From Emiliania huxleyi CCMP1516 (taxonomy: Eukaryota; Haptophyta; Isochrysidales; Noelaerhabdaceae): a stretch of 64,000 nt of DNA. Positions 1 through 11,130 of the stretch are shown in pieces. Each line of letters starts with the position of its first letter. The first letter of the stretch is position 1. The notes beneath the pieces were generated by a model that did not search any database, was not told the DNA's origin, and was given only the letters and a program-made list of their open reading frames with translations. The stretch spans positions 238,952 through 302,951 of the forward strand of contig NW_005201287.1 of assembly GCF_000372725.1 (NCBI RefSeq), in the 5' to 3' direction. A program made the position numbers and the translations under genes.

Positions 1-1025
1 GTGCCGCGACCCGCCGCCGCCCCCCCAGCAGCCGCGGCGGGTGGCGGTGGCGAGGCTCTCATCGCACCTACGGATGGCGTGGAGAAGCTGGTCGGGCAGC
101 GCGTCGAAGCCGTGGTGGGAGGACGAGGATGGGAGCACGGACTGGTTCGCCGCCACCATCGTCGCCCATTGGCCGACCAATAGCGAGCACGACCGGCTGC
201 TGATGCACTTCGACGATTAGACCCCCATAGTGCCGGTTACGGCTTAGTGGACGGACCCTCCGCCGCGGAGCCTCCTCCGGGCACCCGACACTCTCTTCCC
301 CTGCACTTACATAGGCTCGTCGACAACTCGTGGGTACGGCTTCTCGACACAGCAACCTCCAACCAATGATCTCTGTAGACAAATTAGACTCTCTCTACGT
401 AGAACAGCATGGTGTACATAGGGGTGCAGGTACGACCCGCCGTCGCTGCTCCGCCCCTCCGTCGCGCGCGCCGCGCGCGCGCTGCCGCCGCCGCCGCCGC
501 CGCCGCCGCCGCCCCCTCCTCGCCGTCTTTCCCTCCACCTGCGCGCGCGCACGCGGCAGCATCCCAACCCCTACCCTCGTAGCCCGCCGCCCCCCCGCCC
601 CCGCCCCCGCCCCCGCCCCCGCCCCCGCCCCCGCTCCCAAGCGCCCCTTCCCCGCTTCCCCGGTGCGGTTAGGGCCTGTGTCTCGTGAGAGGGTACATGT
701 ACCCGGCCCTTGCCCATGCCGCCTGCCGCCCGCCGCGTACCATTTCTAGCTCGGATTGTATCCGGATACCTTGAGTTATGCCGGGACGAGAGCGCCCCCG
801 CGCCTGCCCCGTCGCAGCGAGTCAAGTCAAGTCAAGCCAATACGAATGAACGAAAATCACAAAAATCATTTCTGCGCCACAGGCGTCAACGCTACTCACA
901 TTCCACATCGTCCACGTCTCACGACGAGTTCAGCTCTGTACACTACATGTACATGTGTATACCATGCACATTCACGTACGCGCCGCCGGTCTGTCATGGC
1001 CACGGTTCCAATTTCCATTCTCCAT
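1..1025. other. GC-rich intergenic DNA with simple repeats
   Basis: No convincing gene is seen. The stretch holds a (CCG)n tract near 481-510 and a (CCCCCG)n tract near 590-635, which generate long but meaningless Ala/Pro/Arg open frames on both strands. Part of it is probably the 3' flank of the minus-strand gene ending at 1026. Confidence 0.6.
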
Positions 1026-2630
1026 TCACACGTATCCGTAAACGTAGAACTTGCACACCGTCAGCCCCGTCGCAGACGGCCGGTTGAGGTAGATGTAGCG
1101 CCCCAACGCGTTGATCTCCACCTCCAACATCACGTTCGATGACACGCTCACGTCCGACTTCACCAGCGCGTTGCCCGTGTACGTCTCTGCCGTCGTGCCG
1201 AGATAGATGTCAATGCCGGTCAGACGCTGTGGGCAGCAGTCGTTGCGGTTCTGAAGCCGCACGTAGCGCACATACACCTCGCTCCCGAGGTTGACGCCCC
1301 ACCATTGGCTTGTGTAGTGGCCGCACTCGGCCCACGGTCGTCCCGTCGTGCTGTCGGCGTATGACAGGTCGCTCACGGGCGCCTGCTTGTCGTAGATGCT
1401 CGAGTCCTGGTAAGTGGTGGCGGCGCTGAGGTCGAGCAGCTGCACCTCAGGCGGCGGCGGCGGCGGCGGCGACGATGACGGTGCAGGCGGCGGTGGCGGC
1501 GGCGACGGCGGCCCAGGCGGTGCGGCTGAGGCGAAGACGTAGAACTTGCACACCGTCAGCCCCGCCGCAGACGGCCGGTTGAGGTAGATGTAGCGCCCCA
1601 ACGCGTTGATCTCCACCTCCAACATCACGTTCGATGACACGCTCACGTCCGACTTCACCAGCGCGTTGCCCGTGTACGTCTCCGCCGTCGAGCCGAGATA
1701 GATGTCGACGTCCGTCAGCCGCTCCGCGCAGCAGTCGTTGCGGTTCTGCAGCCGCACGTAGCGCACATACACCTCGCTCCCGAGGTCGACGCCCCACGTG
1801 TGGCTTGTGTATTGGCCGCACTCGGCCCACGGCCGTCCCGTCGTGCTGTCGGCGTATGACAGGTCGCTCACGGGCGCCTGCTTGTCGTAGATGCTCAAGT
1901 CCTGGTAAGTGGTGGCGGCGCTGAGGTCGAGCAGCTGCACCTCAGGCGGCGGCGGCGGCGGCGGCGACGGTGACGGTGCAGGCGGCGGTGGCGGCGGCGA
2001 CGGCGGCCCAGGCGGTGCGGCTGAGGCGAAGACGTAGAACTTGCACACCGTCAGCCCCGCCGCAGACGGCCGGTTGAGGTAGATGTAGCGCCCCAACGCG
2101 TTGATCTCCACCTCCAACATCACGTTCGACGACACGCTCACGTCTGACTTCACCAGCGCGTTGCCCGTGTACGTCTCCGCCGTCGAGCCGAGATAGATGT
2201 CGACGTCCGTCAGCCGCTCCGCGCAGCAGTCGTTGCGGTTCTGCAGCCGCACGTAGCGCACATACACCTCGCTCCCGAGGTCGACGCCCCACGTGTGGCT
2301 TGTGTATTGGCCGCACTCGGCCCACGGCCGTCCCGTCGTGCTGTCGGCGAATGACAGGTCGTTCACGGGCGCCTGCTTGTCGTAGATGCTCAAGTCCTGG
2401 TAAGTGGTGGCGGCGCGGAGGTCGAGCAGCTGCACGTCAGGCGGCGGCGGCGGCGGCGAGGCGGACGGCGGCGGCGGAGAGGGCGAGGCGGACGGCGGCG
2501 GCGCAGGCAAGGCGGAGGGAGGCGGCGGCAGAGGCGGCGGCGGCGACGGCGAGGCGGACGGCGGCGGCGGCGACGGCGAGGCGGACGGCGGCGACTCAGG
2601 AGGGTACCCCGGCGGGGCCGCCGGCGGGAC
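1026..2630 (-). CDS. C-terminal part of extracellular mosaic protein: three fucolectin/F5-8C-like domains
   Basis: This minus-strand frame encodes three copies of a ~130-residue galactose-binding-like domain joined by SPPPPP linkers. Each copy carries 'WGVDLGSEVYVRYVRLQNRNDCC', split here as WGVDLGSEVYV and RYVRLQNRNDCC, which resembles the core of fucolectin (FTP) and F5/8 type C domains: a W-xVDLG strand followed by NRxDCC. The two upstream copies are almost identical at a 495-bp period; the third (1030-1440) is more diverged. The product ends CKFYVYGYV with a TGA at 1026-1028. It lacks its own signal peptide or methionine and is in frame with the Pro-rich linker across 2631, so it is most likely the C-terminus of the protein starting at 5867. 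Expected role, by family: binding glycans at the cell surface or outside the cell. Uncertain: how it joins the upstream part, because of a TAG at 2631-2633 and the adjacent gap. Confidence 0.8.
   Translation of the reverse strand, partial: VPPAAPPGYPPESPPSASPSPPPPSASPSPPPPLPPPPSALPAPPPSASPSPPPPSASPPPPPPDVQLLDLRAATTYQDLSIYDKQAPVNDLSFADSTTGRPWAECGQYTSHTWGVDLGSEVYVRYVRLQNRNDCCAERLTDVDIYLGSTAETYTGNALVKSDVSVSSNVMLEVEINALGRYIYLNRPSAAGLTVCKFYVFASAAPPGPPSPPPPPPAPSPSPPPPPPPEVQLLDLSAATTYQDLSIYDKQAPVSDLSYADSTTGRPWAECGQYTSHTWGVDLGSEVYVRYVRLQNRNDCCAERLTDVDIYLGSTAETYTGNALVKSDVSVSSNVMLEVEINALGRYIYLNRPSAAGLTVCKFYVFASAAPPGPPSPPPPPPAPSSSPPPPPPPEVQLLDLSAATTYQDSSIYDKQAPVSDLSYADSTTGRPWAECGHYTSQWWGVNLGSEVYVRYVRLQNRNDCCPQRLTGIDIYLGTTAETYTGNALVKSDVSVSSNVMLEVEINALGRYIYLNRPSATGLTVCKFYVYGYV
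1447..2425 (-). repeat. Tandem duplication of lectin-like unit (495-bp period)
   Basis: The stretch around 1447-1930 recurs at 1942-2425 with only scattered substitutions and a period of 495 bp (165 codons). The third unit at 1030-1440 is clearly older. Confidence 0.88.
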
Positions 2631-2633
2631 CTA

Positions 2634-5600
2634 CGGCGGTGGCGAAAGCGCCGGCGGCCGAAGCGGCGGCGGCGACGGNNNNNNNNNNNNNNNNNNNNNN
2701 NNNNNNNNNNNNNNNNNNNNNNNNNNNNNNNNNNNNNNNNNNNNNNNNNNNNNNNNNNNNNNNNNNNNNNNNNNNNNNCGGCTGTGCACTGCCACCGTGC
2801 CGCGGGTTTTCACATCGTCCGCTGGCATGGGCGGCGGCCGGGAGGACGGCGGCGGGGACGGCGGCAGAGGCGGAGAGCTCGGTGGGGCCAGCTGGCCAGG
2901 AGAGTGAGGTGACGGCGGCGGCGGCGAGGGCGAGGCGGACGGAGGCGGCGGCGACGGCGACGCCGACGGCGGCGGTGGCGACGGTGACGCCGACGGCGGC
3001 GGTGGCGTGGGCGGCGGTGGAGATGGTGGCGGCGGAGATGGCGGGCTCGGTGGGGCCAACGGAGAGAGCCTTGTGCAGAGGTTCTTCTCCTCAAACTCGG
3101 CAATGATGTCTTGGATGGTGCTACCAAATATGCTGTTACCCGGCGTTGCAATGGCCTCCAGCGTGTCGTTGCTCACCCCTCCGAAGCCAACTGCGAAAAG
3201 GACCAGGTCTGGGTCTTGCTCCTTGATCAGCTGCGCCTGCCGTATCGCCTCGGGCTTTTGATAAGGTCCGATGTCGTTTCCGCAAAGACTCCCGGCCTTG
3301 TAATCGCCGAGCGGGCTGTTGTTAAAGTCCCAGTTCTCGTAACAGGAGTCGTCGTTTGCGACACAACCTGGGTTGCGGCTGCAGGTCTGCTCTCCATCGG
3401 TCAGGAGTAGCATGACCTTCGTGACACCTGAGCGGCCAGTAGCGAGCAGCTGCTCTCCCATGAGGAGCCCGTTGGAGATGAAGGTCCATCCATACGGGGG
3501 ACCGCCGTTTTTGTAAACCTCAATGGCAGACGTGAGGTCGCCAGTGTTGAAGGTGAGGTCGCTGAGCTTGGTCGTGTCGGAGGCAAACTGTACCAGCCCC
3601 ACGTTAGCGACTGTCTCGGCGAGATCCAAGGAGTCCACAACTTTCTGCGCAAACGTCGCCACATCACCCCGGCTGTTTGTTATGCTGCCGCTGGCATCAA
3701 GAATGATCACCAAGTCGCCGACCAAGCTGCACGGGAGTGGCGGCGGGAGCGGCGAGGGCGGCGGCGGGGACGGCGGCAGCAGCGGCGGCAGCGACGGTGA
3801 CGGATGCGATGGCGGGCTCGGCGGGGCCAACGGAGAGAGCCTTGTGCAGAGGTTCTTCTCCTCAAACTCGGCAATGATGTCTTGGATGGTGCTGCCAAAG
3901 ATGCCGTCCCCAGGCGTTGCAATGGCCTCCAGCGTGTCGTTGCTCACCCCTCCGAAGCCAACTGCGAAAAGGACCAGGTCTGGGTCTTGCTCCTTGATCA
4001 GCTGCGCCTGCCGTATCGCCTCGGGCTTTTGATAAGGTCCGATGTCGTTTCCGCAAAGACTCCCGGCCTTGTAATCGCCGAGCGGGCTGTTGTTAAAGTC
4101 CCAGTTCTCGTAACAGGAGTCGTCGTTTGCGACACAACCTGGGTTGCGGCTGCAGGTCTGCTCTCCATCGGTCAGGAGTAGCATGACCTTCGTGACACCT
4201 GAGCGGCCAGTAGCGAGCAGCTGCTCTCCCATGAGGAGCCCGTTGGAGATGAAGGTCCATCCATACGGGGGACCGCCGTTTTTGTAAACCTCAATGGCAG
4301 ACGTGAGGTCGCCAGTGTTGAAGGTGAGGTCGCTGAGCTTGGTCGTGTCGGAGGCAAACTGTACCAGCCCCACGTTAGCGACTGTCTCGGCGAGATCCAA
4401 GGAGTCCACAACGTCCTGTGCAAACGCCGCCACATCGTCCCGGCTGTTTGTTATGCTGCCGCTGGCATCAAGAATGATCACCAAGTCGCCGACCAAGCTG
4501 CACGGGAGTGGCGGCGACGGCTGCTGCGGTGACGGCGGTGGCGGCGAGGGTGGCGGAGGCGAGGGCGAGGCCGACGGGGGAGGCGGCGAGGGCGAAGTGG
4601 AGGGCGGCGGAGGCAACATCGGCGGTGCCGGCGGCGGAGGCGAAGGAAGAAAGGGATCATGCGCCGTCTCGCAGTTGAAGCCGTCATTGGTCGTGGTTTC
4701 GTAGGCTGCATTGATGCGCGTGAGATCGACGGTGGTACCGGCACCGAGTCCGCAGGCATGCGTGGTCCAGTTGCAGGCCCCGATCGCGACATCGAGCTGT
4801 GCGACGTCAACCTTCAGCACGCCCACGCCGCTGTTCGCCGCAAAGTAGAGCTGCACGCCGATCTCGTTGACGTACTTAAAGCCGGCGCCGAAAGTGACGA
4901 ACGGTCCGGGACCCGGGCACCCATTGCAGTCATCCCATACAAGACGAGTACGAATGAGGGCGTAGCCGTCGATCTCCTCTCCAGCAACTCTCATGACGAA
5001 CATGGAGGCGTCCCTCTCGCCGAGCCAAACGAGGTACGTCCGGCCTTCAAGCTCGTACGTGATGAGATCGGCATAGTTTTGCTTCACACCCTCTGCGGCA
5101 TTGTTTTGCTTGAACGGCTTCCAGTCAATCACAATGTCGTTGCTGTCAAACACGTAGAGTAGACTGTATTTGAGATAGTTCTCCGAGATCCCTGTATCGT
5201 TCCAACCGAGCTGATGTATGAGATCACCCCTCGTGAGCCCGAGCGTCTCCAAGTCAGTTGCAAAGTCTGGCGCCCCAAAGTCCGCAATTAATTCCGGATA
5301 GCCTTCATAGAGCCACTTTCCCGGGCAAACGTCGTCGGTGTTGACGGTCAGACTGCTCACGCTCCGGACTGCGAACAGGTCGTGCCCTCCCGAGCTCACA
5401 AAGTAGGTGTCGTTGTGGATAGCACCAGCGTAGAGATAGCCACCATTGTAGTCATCCTTTTTACTGCTTCGCTGTACCCTGCAGAGGCACTGCACCGGCT
5501 GCTCCGCCTGGTCGGCGGACAGGCGGCACAGGTTGTAGTCATCGCTCGGCATGCTTGAATCACGGAAGAGGCCATAGGCGATCGAGTCCTTCTGGTTGTA

Positions 5601-5867
5601 GGCCATCGCGTTCATGGTCGGCGAGGGAGTCGGTGCGTTGGGGTTGTACCTGGTGTCACTGAACCTGGAGTCAAAGGTGTAGACGAGGTTGTAATCGCCC
5701 GTCTTCAGATCCAACTCCACGAGTTCGTAGTCTTGCGTAGTCTCGTTCAACACTGTCTGCATTGGATAGGAGCGGTTGGCACAGTCGAACTTGCCAACGT
5801 CGGCGGCCGCAGCAGCGGCAGCGGAAGCCAGCAGGACGGCGTAAACCGCACAGCGTGACGCGGACAT
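2634..5867 (-). CDS. Secreted mosaic protein: N-terminal propeller-like region plus two vWA domains
   Basis: The ATG at 5867 opens a signal peptide (hydrophobic AVLLASAAAAAA, then ADVGKFDC). Residues ~25-405 form one region with motifs such as NAMAYNQKDSIAYG and Cys pairs, resembling the DUF6923/propeller-like modules of secreted protist proteins. Two von Willebrand A domains follow at residues ~456-680 and ~713-935, each with a complete MIDAS (DASGS, then a Thr, then LLTDGEQT), so they should bind a divalent metal and a ligand. SPPPP linkers separate the modules, as in pherophorin-type algal wall proteins. The two vWA units are nearly identical tandem copies with a 771-bp period. The Pro-rich tail runs into the gap at 2679-2778 and then a TAG at 2631-2633; the three lectin-like domains at 1026-2630 probably belong to the same protein. 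Inferred location: cell surface or extracellular matrix. No intron is needed in this part. Confidence 0.85.
2679..2778. other. Assembly gap (100 N)
   Basis: Exactly 100 N, the usual placeholder for a gap of unknown size. It lies inside a low-complexity SPPPP linker, a type of sequence that often breaks assemblies, so the reading frame across it cannot be trusted. Confidence 0.98.
3065..4510 (-). repeat. Tandem duplication of vWA unit (771-bp period)
   Basis: Identical blocks recur at an offset of exactly 771 bp (for example 3431 versus 4202). The period is 257 codons, so the frame is kept. Differences are few and mostly in the Pro-rich linker, which suggests a recent duplication or ongoing conversion. 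Confidence 0.9.
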
Positions 5868-6108
5868 AGCACGGGTTAAGACTCTGAGAGCGAGGGCAAG
5901 CGTCGGGCGTCAGTCGCAGACGATTGGCGAGGACGCACGAGAGAGAGAGAGGAGGCAGTCTTGTCGTAGGGCATCTCATCGTGGTAGGCAGAGGATGGTG
6001 GGGAGTCGTTGTATGGTACACGGAGGATCGCGAACGAACCGGGGAGGCCGACTAAGGCAGTTTTTGGTGAGAAGCTGTCACGCAAGGTCGAAGGTGAGAA
6101 GCTGTCGT
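5868..6108. other. 5' flank of the mosaic protein gene
   Basis: There is no gene here. A near-duplicate 'GGTGAGAAGCTGTC' occurs twice (about 6066 and 6093). No TATA box is evident. This is the likely promoter region of the minus-strand gene starting at 5867. Confidence 0.4.
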
Positions 6109-6799
6109 CTCTTGCGGGTTTTCTCGAGGTCTCGAGGTGGATATCCTTTGGCCGTTGGGTGGCGAGGATTCATACATACATACATAGGATTGGTGTCAGC
6201 TTTCTCGACGCACCGTCCTCGACCCCGCCGAAAAGCTGGCTGGTGGTCGCGCGCGGCGGGTTGCGGGCATGAAATCCGAGACCCCTCCCCACCACCCCGA
6301 TCCCCCCACCCCCTTGCTCCCCTCCCCCCCTCGGGAGGGCCGAACTGAGGCGCCCGAGGGGACCCCGCAATTCCCTTCCCCCCTCGGAGGGCCGGACTGA
6401 GGCGTCGAGGGCCCCACTCTTTCCTTCGCATAGCGGCCACTCTTCGGATCGCTGGTCGAGCGACCCGGGGGATGCCCCGCGCGCCTGACCCAGGCGCGGA
6501 AACGAATCTGCGAGGCGTGGCCGCTCATGCGGCCCGATGGGGAGGAGGGGAAGACGTAGGGCGTGCTTGCGCGCCTTTCCGAGGCCCCTCCAACCCACCC
6601 GCGCTAGGTCTCGGGTTTGACGCATGGGGTCACTCCCGCGAAACCCGTGAACTAGCCGGGGCAGTCGGAGAAGTGGCAACTCCGTGCACTGACGGTCGGC
6701 CGTCAGAAAACACGCCTCCGTGGCTCGGGTTACACCAATCCTCGCTACCCAACGCGGCCAAAGGATATCCACCTCGAGAACCTCGAGAGCGGGCAAGAG
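6109..6799. mobile_element. Non-coding terminal-inverted-repeat element (MITE-like)
   Basis: The ends 6109-6170 and 6737-6799 are inverted copies of each other (~60 bp), built around 'CTCGAGGTGGATATCCTTTG' followed by GCC and GTTGGG. The interior has no believable coding sequence. A solo copy of the same terminal sequence lies at 47647-47690 inside an intron of the second sulfotransferase gene, so this end is dispersed. No target-site duplication was recognised. Confidence 0.7.
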
Positions 6800-6906
6800 A
6801 GCCCTAGCCCTTGGGGGTGCGCGGTCGCAGGGCCATAACACGGGTCTCCGAGGGTTGGCTCCGTGTACCGGGTTTCCCCTTAACTGCAGAACGCACCCTC
6901 TACTCG
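6800..6906 (+). repeat. Dispersed repeat R1, copy 1 (partial)
   Basis: The segment from 'GAGCCCTAGCCC' through 'GGTCTCCGAGGGTTGGCTCC' to 'CCCTCTACTCG' matches parts of other R1 copies at 43042-43165 and 59096-59270 (reverse). It abuts the right end of the TIR element. Confidence 0.7.
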
Positions 6907-7017
6907 ACCAATGTTGCGAATCGCCCGAAGAAGTTGCGATGACACGCGTCCGCAGGCAGACGACACGTCCCGCTGCCACTCCGCGGCGCTCGAGCGATCC
7001 CGCACACCGCCGTAACT

Positions 7018-8408
7018 ATGGGCAGCGCAGCGGGCCGCAGGGCGTTCGTTATCGCGCTGCTCTGCGGCCTCGTGGCCCCCGCGCTCAGCCTCGGGCGTAA
7101 GCACATTGGCGGCGACTCGGCAAAGGCGCTCGCGCATGCAAACGCACGCACACATCACCCAATCACTGACTGAGCGCTTGCACATGGGAGTCATACCCGA
7201 CTCGTCTGGCTGCGGGGACAAGTCACTGCCGCCTGCCTCACACGAGCGTGTGGGCCTTCGCAGGAGGGTGGCCGGCAGATGCAGATGACGGGCGGGGCGG
7301 CGAGTGGCGGGGGCGGCAAGGGCGGCGGCAAGGGCGGCGGCGGCGGCCCCGCGACGCTGTGCGGCGGCACTGTTGCCTGCTTCGACGCCGACGCCGACCA
7401 CGTCTTGCTCTACACGCTCGGCAAGACGGCCTCCACGTCGCTCGAGTTTGCGCTCGGGCCGTGGGTCGGGATGCGGAGGCTCCCGTGGATCACGACGCAG
7501 GCCACTGCCTTCCCGCGCGGCGCCAAGATCCACCGGCCGCAGGTCGCCAAGGCCTTCGTGAGCCAGCTGCCGCCGACGGGAAAGGTGTGGCTCTTTGTCA
7601 CAGTACGCAACCCATTTGACCGCGCCATCTCGCAATTCTTCGAGGGCTACGCCAAGTTCATGAACGTGACCAACTCGTCCGGGCCTGCCAAGCAGCACGA
7701 CCACCTCTCCCGCTTCTCCCGCCTGGCACCCTTCCTCGCCGAAGGTATCGTCGACACGATCCCCAGCGTCATCGGCGCCAACGTCACCATCCCCCCGCTC
7801 TCACCCGTGACCAAGGATGCGTGGCTCGTGCACGGCCGTGTCCGAGTGCTGATCCTGCGGAGCGAGGACGCAAAGCTGTGGCCTAGCATCGTGTATCGCC
7901 GCACAGGCCGTTCGCTCGGCGAACTCGGCAAGTACAATATCGGGATGAACAAGTGGTACGCGACGCTCTACCACAACTTCAAGGGGCGCTACACCTTCAA
8001 GACGAGGGTGGTCGCGCAGGCACCCCTCGAGCACGGACCTGCGAGGTGATGCGAGCGGTGCCACTTACGCTGCCACCGTGAGCGTAGGTTCTCTCGAGCA
8101 CGGAGCTCACGCGGCTCTACTCGGAGGAAGAGCGGAGCTGCATGGCTCTGCGCGCGCTGATGCCGCGCGCTGGCGCCGGTCTCGTGTCGTGCCATGACGA
8201 GAGCCCCGAGTGCGACGAGACTGGGGTCCCGTCGCGAGGGTGCGAGACAGTGCTATCTTCACATCAAATACCGTGGATAGGTACGAGGAGTATTGGTTCC
8301 CGTCGAGGGGGAGCCGCAGCCCGCAGAGCCGTGGCTCCACCCCTCCGAGTGGCTCGCTCGCTCCCCCGAGTCGGCGCTTCGCCCCCTCCTTGGGAGCGAT
8401 GGGCGTGA
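7018..8408 (+). CDS. Sulfotransferase-like protein, secretory pathway
   Basis: Tentative exons are 7018-7080, 7264-8019 and 8088-8408. Exon 1 begins with ATG and encodes a hydrophobic signal (FVIALLCGLVAP). After a Gly-rich stretch, exon 2 has YTLGKTASTSLE, a P-loop-like 5'-phosphosulfate (PAPS) binding motif, and TVRNPFDRAISQFFE, the RNPxxRxxSxF 3'-phosphate-binding motif of Golgi carbohydrate sulfotransferases. By family it should transfer sulfate from PAPS to a glycan in the secretory lumen; acidic sulfated polysaccharides are common in such algae. The intron 8020-8087 is GC-AG, and its start (CTCGAGCACGGACC) repeats the start of exon 3 (CTCGAGCACGGAGC), which supports the junction. Exon 3 adds STELTRLYSEEER and a Cys-containing segment; where the protein really ends is unsure, since the last ~60 codons are low complexity. 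The exon 1 splice site was chosen by phase only. Confidence 0.65.
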
Positions 8409-8734
8409 GCAGCCTTTTCACAGCGCGTGTCGCGAGTAGGCTCGTGCCCGTGCGGGACCGCAAGGTGTGACTTGGTTGGCACCGCACTCGCGAGGAAGAT
8501 AGGGGGTCAAGGCGTTCGCTATTTCGGTGGGCGTCGTCGACGACGACTTTCGAGAGCAACGGCCAACGCTTTGCGCAGCCGTCCGGTCTCCGGAGGCCCG
8601 CGAGCCAGAGACGCGGCGCCGTGCCGAGGCCGCGATGCGCGAACGGAGATTTTTTGCGGCTCGCTCAGCAGCGCGCTTGGGGCGCGCCCTGGGACCGCTG
8701 TTGGCTGAGACAGACTGAGTTGCAACCCGCGATT

Positions 8735-8892
8735 ACACGTGCGGGGGGGGGGGGGGCATGTCGCCATGTGCGTCAACCAATTTACGCTTAGGGTACCCCC
8801 CCTGCACATCTAAAGCCATCCCTGCTGCTAGGGGGGGGGGGTCTGACCCCCCCAGCAGCAGAGCGCTGCTGCTGGGGGGGGGGGGTCCGGAC
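8735..8892. repeat. Poly-G tracts and CTGCTG/poly-G palindromes
   Basis: Runs of 10-15 G occur at ~8743-8757, 8831-8841 and 8874-8885. Around 8822-8887 'CTGCTGCT' plus poly-G is followed by poly-C plus 'AGCAGCAG' and then again 'CTGCTGCT' plus poly-G. The tracts can fold back or form quadruplexes. Nothing coding is seen from 8409 to 8892. Confidence 0.6.
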
Positions 8893-11130
8893 TAGGGTTG
8901 CCTAACGTTAAGAGCTGAACAGTGTTGCTAGTGTTAACAGTAACAACAGAACAACAGTGGGGGCCCCCAACAACAGTAGCTAACGTTAGGCCGACTGAAC
9001 AACAGTAAGGAAGGCCTGGCAGTGACCCACGACGATCTCTAGTGTCCACACAGTGCGGGTAATACCCGAAAATACCCGGAAAATCCCAGGTATTTTCGGG
9101 TTTTACCCGGGTTTTTTGCCATTTTCTGCTTTTGCTGGCCGCTGAACAACAGTAACAAACAGTAACAAACAGTAACAGCATGGGCTGGGGTGAACACTTG
9201 AACAACGTTGAGGATTTCAGCCAACCAGGGTAGGCTCCGCCTCACTGCATCTCGGACTGGATTCCACGAATTGATTTTCCTAGCGTCGTCAAAGTGAGCT
9301 GAAAGCTCGCTCGAAGAGCCGATGTCACCCGCCGACCGCCTCCCATCTCGCCGCTGCTCTGGCGGGGCGGCGGCGGGGCCTGGCGACGGCGCGCGGCGCA
9401 TGTGCCGTGGCAACCCACCGGGCCGGCCGGCCGCGAAGGCGCCGACCGGCGATCGCCACCGCGCCCCGCCTCGGAACGCCGTTTCCGCTTGGCGTCCGAG
9501 GCGCTCGGCGTTCCCGCTGGAGCGCGAGATCGGACCGGGTCTGACGCTCCTTTTCTCGCCGTAGGCACGGCTGGCCGGCTGGACCAGCGGAAAAACAAAA
9601 ATCGAATACGTCAATTCTCTCCGGCCAGCCTCGGGCTAATTAAAGCCGCAAAAAATCGGAAGGTTCCGCCGCCCCGGATTCCACCTCCCTGGCCCTCCAC
9701 GCCCCGCGCGCGCGACCGTATCACCGCCGCAGTCGGCCTCCCCGCCCCGCGCGCTGTAGGAGCGGCGCCCACCCACCGGAGACGCCTTCCCCTAGACCGC
9801 CCGACCACCCCACCCCCTTCGGCAGGTGCCTCGCACGTATTTCGAGCGCGAGAGGCCTCCTTTGAGGTGGCGGCCGGCCGCCGCTTCTCGCGGTGAGGCG
9901 GCATGAGGCCGTCCCCCCTTCGCGTTCGAAGGCGGGCCGGCCACGGCACCGGCTGTCGCGGCTCGAGGGCGGCAGGCGAGCCGCCCCCCCCTCCTCCCTC
10001 CCTCCGCCCCTTGCTCCCTTCCCCGCAGCGCTGCCCACGGCACCATCTCCTGGTGCCCCGCTGCCGCCCCACCCGCCGCGCCGCCCGCCGCCGATGGCCC
10101 GGCCGCCACCGCCACCGTCGGCGGCCGCCTCCCGCCCACCCGCACCGCCGCCCCGGCCACTGCCATCCGCGCCGCCGCCTCGCCCAACGCCGCCGCCGGC
10201 CCACCCTCCCGCCCGTCGCCGCTGCCGCCGCGCCGCCGCTGCCGCCCTCCGGGCCGCCTCCGGCCCCGCCACCTGCCTCGCCGCCGCCCACGCGACTGGC
10301 CTCGCCGCCGCCACCGCCACCGCCCTCCCCACCGTCCTCCCCTCCGCTCTCACCGCCGCCGACGCGCCGCCACGCCGCCTCGGCCTCCGCCCTCGCCGAG
10401 CCGTCGCCACCGCCCTTCTCGCCGCCTCTGCCGCCCGTGCCGCCTTGGCTGCCGCCTATTCCGTGGCCCTCGCCACCGCCGCCGCCGTCGCCGCCGCCGC
10501 CGCCACCGCTACCGCCGCCTCCCGCCCCGCCACCCCCTCCGACACCGTCACCCCCCCTCCCTCCCACCATCCCGGCCGGCCTCCTCCGTTCTAGCCCCAA
10601 CTACCACACACCACCACCGACCTCCCCGCGCCCCCACACGCCGGCCCCGCGCACCCACGCCACTACCATCGCCCACGTCGCCCTCCCGGCCCCCCACCCC
10701 GCGCCCCAGGCTCTTCATAGCTCCGCTCGGAGCGTCCTGGCGCCGCCTCCCCAACCGCTGCGGCCCACGCGGCCGCCGGGCGGCGCGACGGCGGCTACCG
10801 GCCGGCATAGCCCTTCCAGCGCCGGCCGGGGGCTGCGGCGGCGCGCGGCGCGCGGCGGGCAAGCTGCCTGCTGGCGGGCGGCGCTTCTAGTCGTGATTTT
10901 AGTGCCGCGTAGGTCGCCCTTCGGCCACTTCTCGGGCGTGCGGCCGCAGCGCGGCGAGAAGGCGGCACGCTCGGCCCGCTGGCGGAGGTGAAGCCCCCCA
11001 GAGCGGGAGCTGGCGGGCCGGGGGCGTCGGGCGGGTGCGCGGCGGCACCCGTGCCACCGGGACGGGCCGTGGTGGCCCGTATGGCGGCCGTGAAGGGCCG
11101 TTTGGTGCGCCCCGGCGGCCTCCTGCACGG

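Noticed and set aside
395-825. Long Ala/Gly/Arg open frames on the minus strand
   Set aside because: They are translations of (CCG)n and (CCCCCG)n simple repeats with no domain signal or start context.
9611-10600. A 329-codon Gly-rich frame and overlapping Pro-rich frames inside the TIR element
   Set aside because: All three frames on both strands are open because the DNA is nearly pure G/C; no transposase motif or protein-like composition.
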